Assembly (NCBI GenBank): GCA_030598625.1
Contig: JAUVPO010000040.1
Coordinates: 1-10,537 of the forward strand
Direction: 5' to 3'
DNA from: Deferribacteres bacterium
GTDB lineage: Bacteria > Nitrospirota > Thermodesulfovibrionia > UBA6902
Length of the DNA stretch: 10,537 bases
Shown here in pieces: positions 6,634 through 10,537 of this stretch. The translations under genes and the position numbers were made by a program. The notes beneath the pieces are model-generated. The model did not search any database. It saw nothing but the letters and a program-made list of their open reading frames with translations, and was not told the DNA's origin. Position 1 is the first letter of the stretch. The number at the start of each line of letters is the position of its first letter.

Positions 6634-7944
6634 TTAAAGACAAAAGAGTGATAATTTTCCGACCAGGTCTTCTTTCGTTTTATTCAACCCGTGTTCTATT
6701 TTTCTGATCGTATTCTCTATATTATCGATTATATCCCGCAAGCTCTCTTTTCTTTGAGCAATAGGACCTTCAACATTACTCATAATATTATCTAAATAGT
6801 CATATATCTGTATTGCTGCCCCATCAGATGTATCTTTGAAAAGCTTTGCTACGTCATCGAGGTTAGATACGAGTTTTGACTCTAATGTATTGCCGTTAAT
6901 ACTAAGCTTTCCGGTTTTACTGTCGGTTGTTATCCCTATCCGGGCAAGTAGCTTGAAGCCACCGGGAGGTCCTGAAGCATTGCCTGAGACCGCGCTTCTT
7001 AATTTGTTTTCTATATTTCTCGCTGTACCCTCTCCGGAGAACATGCTGCATGCTCCTTTAGTGGAATCATCTTCCGTATTTGCAGAAAGAAAAGATACCA
7101 CATCATTGTAAGCGTTTACAAAATCATTTATTTTATCCCCTGCCGAGTTAACGTCTGGCGTTACAGATATTAAGCTTGTTGAACCATCCCCCCTGTAAAG
7201 ATTCATTGTCAGGCCTTCTATAACATCATCAATCGTATTAGAACTTCTTGAAATCAATATGCCGTCAAATGTAAAGACGGCATCTTTAGCCTGCTTCGTC
7301 CGAATAAAGACGCTCTTAGTAAAATCTACAGTATTATTGCTGCCATCCAGTGTGGTGCTATCCTCAACGATGATCTTATTTGTGCTACCCATATCATTCC
7401 CTTTAATTGATAAGCGGCAAGAAGAACCGTCATTAATGATGAATGCAGTAACTCCAGGGTTATTAGTATCATCATTGATCAGGTCTCTGAGGCCTTCGAG
7501 AGCAGTGTTATCCGCAACAGAAATAGCCCGAACGGTTTCCGCATAATTATATACAAAAATCTTATCACTGCCGCTTTTGTTTACTACTGTAGTGGGTAAT
7601 GCCACTCCTCTGTGCACGTCCTTTTCCCTGGATGCAAGAGTCGATACAGAGATTGAATAGTTTCCTATGGGCGTGACGCCGCTTAATGTAACGTTTAAAA
7701 CCGTTGAATCGCTAACCAACACGGACTTTGCATAAAAATTTGACGAAATCCTTAGTTTATCAAGAGCGCTTTTAAGGCTCAAAAGCTTTGCGGAAAGATC
7801 ACTGTACGTATTGATCTTTTTATTATATGTGTATTTCCTGTTCTCTAATATGTAAATAGGCTGTCGTTTAATTTCAAGAAGATTGGAAATCAAATCATTA
7901 TAGTCCAAACCAGAACTGGGACTACCGGCAGTAGAACTCGACAT
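6634..7944 (-). CDS. fliD: Flagellar filament cap protein FliD (hook-associated protein 2), short at the C-terminus
   Basis: FliD is exported to the filament tip, where it folds and inserts flagellin. I choose the ATG at 7942-7944: GGAGG lies 6 bases before it, whereas the in-frame ATG ten codons upstream (7974) has no ribosome binding site. The 436-residue protein starts MSSSTAGSPSSGLDYNDLIS, the typical SGLD...L opening. In order it shows the FliD N-terminal coiled region (about 10-107), a flagellin_IN-like repeat (about 147-193, LRDLINDDTNNPGVTAFIIND) and the FliD C-terminal region (about 217-425, including INDFVNAYNDVVSFL and ARIGITTDSKTGKLSIN). The last helix stops at KLSLFCL, without the usual 20 or so residues that end FliD proteins. 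The frame after the stop does not restore them. It also has three cysteines (C176, C299, C435), uncommon for an axial protein. No fliS follows. Confidence 0.93.
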   Translation of the reverse strand: MSSSTAGSPSSGLDYNDLISNLLEIKRQPIYILENRKYTYNKKINTYSDLSAKLLSLKSALDKLRISSNFYAKSVLVSDSTVLNVTLSGVTPIGNYSISVSTLASREKDVHRGVALPTTVVNKSGSDKIFVYNYAETVRAISVADNTALEGLRDLINDDTNNPGVTAFIINDGSSCRLSIKGNDMGSTNKIIVEDSTTLDGSNNTVDFTKSVFIRTKQAKDAVFTFDGILISRSSNTIDDVIEGLTMNLYRGDGSTSLISVTPDVNSAGDKINDFVNAYNDVVSFLSANTEDDSTKGACSMFSGEGTARNIENKLRSAVSGNASGPPGGFKLLARIGITTDSKTGKLSINGNTLESKLVSNLDDVAKLFKDTSDGAAIQIYDYLDNIMSNVEGPIAQRKESLRDIIDNIENTIRKIEHGLNKTKEDLVGKLSLFCL

Positions 7945-8006
7945 TTTATCCCTCCGCTTTCCTTTAAAATCCATATGGTATTATGCTGTTTATCAGGCTT
8001 AAGATT

Positions 8007-8036
8007 GATTACCAGTCAGCAGATACGTCGGTAATC
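8007..8036. repeat. Inverted repeat GATTACC ... GGTAATC upstream of fliD
   Basis: Perfect 7-base arms (8007-8013, 8030-8036) flank a 16-base loop in the leader between the flagellin-like fragment and fliD. No T-tract follows on the minus strand. Could be an mRNA hairpin that punctuates the two reading frames; function unknown. Confidence 0.35.
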
Positions 8037-8064
8037 CACGAGTTGGCGATATAATGCAACCACA

Positions 8065-8271
8065 TCAATATACATAGCATCTATAATCTCTATCCTGACT
8101 ATTGATATCTGCCTGCAGGGATACACCAGCTGAACTCAAAATTATTAAATCGTTATTAAGAGCGGTTATGCGCGTTTCAGCATGTGAACCAATTGCAGAT
8201 TGCTGTGAAAGCCTTCTAATCCTGCTAAGGATATTGCAAACTTTATTGTTGCCGCATTTATCAGTTCGCAC
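8065..8271 (-). pseudogene. Short flagellin/FlgL-like C-terminal fragment (68 codons), possible remnant or mini-gene
   Basis: The frame opens with GTG at 8269-8271 and ends at 8065. Residues from about 13 (NILSRIRRLSQQSAIGSH, then TRITALNNDL and SLQADINSQDRDY) resemble the C-terminal D0/D1 helix of flagellins and FlgL. In that helix an IG/LG is followed by NRL, then NN.L, S.L, and an acidic I..D.D(Y/I) ending. The resemblance is by eye only. There is no Shine-Dalgarno before the GTG, and cysteines at 6, 12 and 65 are unlike flagellin. An exact sigma-28 promoter begins 35 bases upstream, and fliD follows. I read it as the stump of a flagellin-family gene whose 5' and middle parts are gone. A genuine small flagellar protein or a non-coding leader are alternatives. 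Confidence 0.4.
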
Positions 8272-8305
8272 AACACGTTACCATTATGTTTAATTCTTTT
8301 AAAAC

Positions 8306-8332
8306 TTATCGGCAATTCAAAGAAAAACTTTA
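8306..8332 (-). promoter_or_regulatory. Perfect sigma-28 (FliA) promoter
   Basis: On the minus strand TAAAGTTT (8325-8332), 11 bases, then GCCGATAA (8306-8313): every position agrees with the E. coli FliA consensus, including spacing. It starts 11 bases after the flgM stop codon. Predicted transcription begins near 8299 and would read the flagellin-like fragment and then fliD (start 7944), giving fliD a leader of about 355 bases. Confidence 0.92.
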
Positions 8333-8343
8333 GATAAAAGATG

Positions 8344-8619
8344 TCATATCTCCTGTAATATTTTTCCCGCTACTTTTAATGGATTTATACTGTATATACC
8401 AATTTCAATCGCGTTTTTGAGGACTTCAACCTTATCTGTTCTAATATCAGGGAGTTCGCTTATCAGTTTCCTGAGGTCATTTTTTTTCTTTGTCTTACCT
8501 GATGGCATTGTCTTATCTTTGCTTTCATATAACTCATCGGCATTAATATTATTGAATAGCTCGTTCCCCTCAAAAATATTTTTAGGATTATTGCCCTTTT
8601 TTATCACCATATCCCCCAT
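8344..8619 (-). CDS. flgM: Anti-sigma-28 factor FlgM
   Basis: FlgM binds FliA and keeps it inactive until the hook is complete and FlgM is exported. The 91-residue length is normal. The first 45 residues are polar, Lys/Asn-rich and probably disordered. The C-terminal half carries the family signature: DLRKLISELPDIRTDKVEVL, then KNAIEIGIYSINPLKVAGKIL (residues 48-89), matching LP.VR..KV..L..AI..G.Y..d...VA..L. The start is uncertain. The first ATG (8619) has no ribosome binding site, and the ATG at 8610 (MVIKKGN) has GGGGG only two bases away. The 8610 start gives an N-terminus more like other FlgM proteins. It lies downstream of fliA and has its own sigma-28 promoter about 170 bases upstream, the usual feedback arrangement. 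Confidence 0.85.
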   Translation of the reverse strand: MGDMVIKKGNNPKNIFEGNELFNNINADELYESKDKTMPSGKTKKKNDLRKLISELPDIRTDKVEVLKNAIEIGIYSINPLKVAGKILQEI

Positions 8620-8793
8620 TATTAAGTTTTAAATTCGTCATAGTTAATTTATCAATGTTACATTTTTATCATACATGCTGATAATAACTTGTAAATATAC
8701 TTTATATATAATGCGAATACTATCAAGCAGTTTTAAAATTAAATTATTTTTGATTACAATTACTGTCATTTTATTTAACACCCACTTCATATC

Positions 8794-8820
8794 TTATCGG
8801 CAATTTTTCTAATAACTTTT
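8794..8820 (-). promoter_or_regulatory. Sigma-28 (FliA) promoter for flgM
   Basis: On the minus strand AAAAGTTA (8813-8820), 11 bases, then GCCGATAA (8794-8801). The -10 element and spacing are exact for the FliA consensus and the -35 element matches 6 of 8. Predicted start is near 8787, leaving a leader of about 170 bases before flgM. The spacing and position make chance unlikely. Confidence 0.85.
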
Positions 8821-8851
8821 GTCTTATTATTATGAAAGGAGAACTTTTGTA

Positions 8852-8882
8852 ATATTTCTCCCTTTGGAAGAGGGAGAGATAT
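8852..8882. terminator. Strong hairpin downstream of fliA, possible terminator
   Basis: Arms ATAT-x-TCTCCCT and AGGGAGA-x-ATAT form 7 perfect pairs, one A/C mismatch (minus-strand RNA; a U-G wobble on the plus strand) and 4 more pairs around a 7-base loop. It lies about 100 bases past the fliA stop and before the flgM promoter, so it may end the flhG-fliA transcript. No uridine run follows it on the minus strand, so termination is uncertain. Confidence 0.4.
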
Positions 8883-8979
8883 AAATGAATTGATTTTCCA
8901 AACAGGTTAGAGAAGAAATAAAAATTGATCCAGTCGATTGCACGACGACTCTTAAGACTTAATGACGGGGCCGGAGTAG

Positions 8980-9702
8980 TTACTTAAGCTTTGTCTTGAG
9001 TTTGATAATGGCCTGACTATGGATCTGGCAAACCCTTGATTCCGTAATATTCAGAACCCGGCCTATCTCTTGCATTGTAAGCTCTTCCCAGTAATAAAGT
9101 GACAGCACTATTTTTTCCTTTTCCGGCAGCGTATCTATCAATTCTGCAAGTTTCTTGGCATTATCATTTTCTTCAAGAAGACTGAGAGGATTTTTCGCTT
9201 TGGAATCAGCTATACATTCCGCTATATTCAAATCACTGTCAGCGTATTTATTGTTTTTGAAGTCCTCCAGTCTTATAGGACTGGAAGATGTTGCATATTG
9301 CAGTATCTTGTAATAGTCGCCAAGGGGCATCTTTAGTAGGCTTGCTACCTCAGTATCATCCGGCCTACTTCCATGCTTCTTCTCAAGCTTGTCGCGTGCA
9401 TTGTTGATTTCTTCAATCTTTTTTTTCATTGACCGCGGTATCCATGCCGTTGCCCTTAATTCATCAATCATTGCGCCTTTTATCCGCAATTCTGCATATG
9501 TCTTGAGTTTAACTTTCCCCGGCTCAAATCTGTCGACCGCGTCCATCAATCCCATTAAGCCGACACTTATAAGGTCGTCTATATTAATATGAGCAGGCAG
9601 TTTCCACGAAAGCCTGTAGGCGGTATACCTGATATAAGGCAGAAATTCCTTTATTATTTCTTCTTTTTTATCATCATTTATTTTTGGCTTACATTTTATC
9701 AT
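8980..9702 (-). CDS. fliA: Flagellar sigma factor sigma-28
   Basis: FliA directs RNA polymerase to late flagellar genes. The 240-residue protein is full length (E. coli FliA has 239). Region 2 runs about 16-90 with DDLISVGLMGLMDAVDRFEP and the FliA/WhiG hallmark RIKGAMIDELRATAWIPRS (73-91). Region 3 is about 95-150. Region 4 is about 180-238, with LPEKEKIVLSLYYWEELTMQ and the helix-turn-helix EIGRVLNITESRVCQIHSQA (212-231). The start ATG overlaps the flhG stop as ATGA, implying translational coupling. A GGAGG sits about 15 bases upstream, farther than usual. Its predicted target sites (GCCGATAA -10 elements) occur three times downstream on the same strand, and its antagonist flgM is the next gene. 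Confidence 0.96.
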   Translation of the reverse strand: MIKCKPKINDDKKEEIIKEFLPYIRYTAYRLSWKLPAHINIDDLISVGLMGLMDAVDRFEPGKVKLKTYAELRIKGAMIDELRATAWIPRSMKKKIEEINNARDKLEKKHGSRPDDTEVASLLKMPLGDYYKILQYATSSSPIRLEDFKNNKYADSDLNIAECIADSKAKNPLSLLEENDNAKKLAELIDTLPEKEKIVLSLYYWEELTMQEIGRVLNITESRVCQIHSQAIIKLKTKLK

Positions 9703-10517
9703 TTTGTTTTCAGCAGACCTCCAAAAAAGAATTGAAGTGTTCCTTTAACATTGTTATTGTTTCCAATGGAAATTTTTTTAGCAATTTCAATCAAACATTT
9801 AGCAGCATCACTATCCGGATAAAGATCAACTAATGCCTTTTGTTGCTGAATAGCCTTCTGTACAAAGACGTCATGGGGCACATAACCCAAGTAGTCAAGT
9901 GATATGCCTGGAAATCTTTCAGCGGCAGTTGAAAGATTATTGTATACATCAATTGACTCTTTTAAATCCTTTACGTTATTAACCAGAATCTTGAAATTCT
10001 TTTCATGGTATTTCGTAAAGAGTACTTTTATCAATGCATATGCGCCTGTCATTGCTGTTGGTTCTGCTGATGTAACGATAATAATTTCCTGTGCAGCCAT
10101 ACAAAAGAACGATACATTTTCAGAGATTCCGGAAGACGTGTCTATCAGTAAGCAATCTACATTCTCGTTATACGATTCAAACTCCTCAATTAATCTCAAC
10201 CTCTGAAACTCATCAAGTGAGGTCAGCTCCTGAATGCCGGAACTTGCCGGCAGTATCTTTATTCCTTGCGGACCTTCAACGATAAGGTCTTCCAGTTTCT
10301 TTTCCCCTTTAAACAGATGTTTGATATTGAATTTTGAGGAAAGATTAAGTATAACATCTATGTTGCTTAATCCAAGATCAGCATCAAATACCAGCACCTT
10401 TTTATCAAGTCTGCTTAATCCGAGTGCAAGGTTTGCAGTTATATTTGTTTTTCCAACACCACCCTTTCCGCTCGCTATAGCTATCGTTCTGACACTATTG
10501 CTTCCCGCAATATTCAT
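9699..10517 (-). CDS. flhG: MinD-like flagellar number regulator FlhG/FleN
   Basis: This ParA/MinD-type ATPase limits flagellar number and placement, usually with the SRP-like GTPase FlhF. The 272-residue protein has the deviant Walker A SGKGGVGKT (16-24), the switch I motif DADLGLSN (45-52) and Walker B LLIDTSSGIS (123-132). The C-terminal KGTLQFFFGGLLK (258-270) fits the amphipathic membrane-targeting helix of this family. Only ten residues precede the first strand, and the N-terminal DQAxxLR motif by which FlhG stimulates FlhF is not present. The start is supported by GGGAG six bases upstream. The gene overlaps fliA by four bases, and its ATG shares one base with a TAA that could end the preceding gene. 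The flhG-fliA pairing is common; MinD proper is excluded by this context and the FFGGLL tail. Confidence 0.93.
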   Translation of the reverse strand: MNIAGSNSVRTIAIASGKGGVGKTNITANLALGLSRLDKKVLVFDADLGLSNIDVILNLSSKFNIKHLFKGEKKLEDLIVEGPQGIKILPASSGIQELTSLDEFQRLRLIEEFESYNENVDCLLIDTSSGISENVSFFCMAAQEIIIVTSAEPTAMTGAYALIKVLFTKYHEKNFKILVNNVKDLKESIDVYNNLSTAAERFPGISLDYLGYVPHDVFVQKAIQQQKALVDLYPDSDAAKCLIEIAKKISIGNNNNVKGTLQFFFGGLLKTK

Positions 10518-10537
10518 TATGCACTCCCTGCCATTAA
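10517..10537 (-). CDS. Possible last codons of the upstream gene (flhF by position)
   Basis: On the minus strand the six codons before flhG read LMAGSA and end with a TAA (10517-10519) whose last A is the first base of the flhG ATG. Such a TAATG junction is typical of operon genes, and flhF is the usual neighbour. With six residues nothing can be recognised, so this is positional inference only. Confidence 0.25.
   Translation of the reverse strand, partial: LMAGSA

Larger units (their letters stand above)
8620..8979. other. 360-base spacer between fliA and flgM
   Basis: Very AT-rich. It holds a hairpin at 8852-8882, the sigma-28 promoter at 8794-8820, and a long flgM leader. The only open frame of note is a 48-codon one on the minus strand (8644-8790). 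Its first ATG lies at about the predicted transcription start and its sequence is low-complexity (I, L, N, K, V), so I do not call it a gene. Nothing else was seen. Confidence 0.65.

Noticed and set aside
7945..7974. Upstream ATG of the fliD frame (ten extra residues MDFKGKRRDK)
   Set aside because: No ribosome binding site precedes it, while GGAGG at the right distance lies inside this stretch and serves the ATG at 7944.
8102..8293. 63-residue plus-strand frame opposite the flagellin-like fragment
   Set aside because: It is antisense to the fragment, has no ribosome binding site or recognisable motif, and the strong minus-strand promoter points the other way.
8528..8550. GCCGATGAG inside flgM resembling a sigma-28 -10 element
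   Set aside because: It differs from GCCGATAA at the critical end, has no matching -35 element at the proper spacing, and lies in coding sequence.
8644..8790. 48-codon minus-strand frame in the flgM leader
   Set aside because: Its first ATG falls at about the predicted transcription start. The peptide is low-complexity in very AT-rich DNA, and the internal ATG (8769) has only a distant GGG. I mention it in the leader entry but do not call a gene.

Overview
The window is about 40% G+C. It holds two blocks of genes that face each other and meet at a 10-base convergent gap near position 4975. The left block (1-4971) is metabolic: the start of an off-edge minus-strand gene with a KaiC-like N-terminus, a 463-base divergent spacer rich in inverted repeats, carB (carbamoyl-phosphate synthase large subunit), and a stand-alone class II glutamine amidotransferase of the glutamate-synthase type. 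carA is not beside carB.

The right block (4982-10537, all minus strand) is a compact flagellar regulatory region. In transcription order it reads: the last codons of an unseen gene (position suits flhF), the MinD-like ATPase flhG/fleN, fliA (sigma-28), flgM (anti-sigma-28), a short flagellin/FlgL-like fragment, fliD (filament cap), and a receiver-PAS-histidine kinase. flhG and fliA overlap by ATGA. Three sigma-28 (FliA) promoter-like sites lie in this block, all on the minus strand: before flgM, before the flagellin-like fragment/fliD (an exact match to the E. coli consensus), and, one base short in spacing, before the kinase. The block thus encodes sigma-28, its antagonist and its probable targets.

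In many bacteria flgN, flgK, flgL, csrA, fliW, fliC, flaG and fliS lie between or beside flgM and fliD. None is present here apart from a 68-codon flagellin-like piece. This suggests a rearranged or reduced flagellar locus with the filament genes elsewhere.

The gene content (FlhG-FliA-FlgM-FliD, split-type glutamate-synthase amidotransferase, hybrid kinase) suggests a Gram-negative anaerobe or environmental bacterium of the Nitrospirota / former Deltaproteobacteria kind. That placement is an inference and no marker here fixes it. I saw no tRNA, rRNA, CRISPR array, insertion sequence or clear sign of recent transfer. I did not find a wholly new system. The most unusual points are the sigma-28 sites, the flagellin-like remnant under a perfect promoter, the orphan class II amidotransferase behind carB, and the degenerate receiver domain of the kinase.
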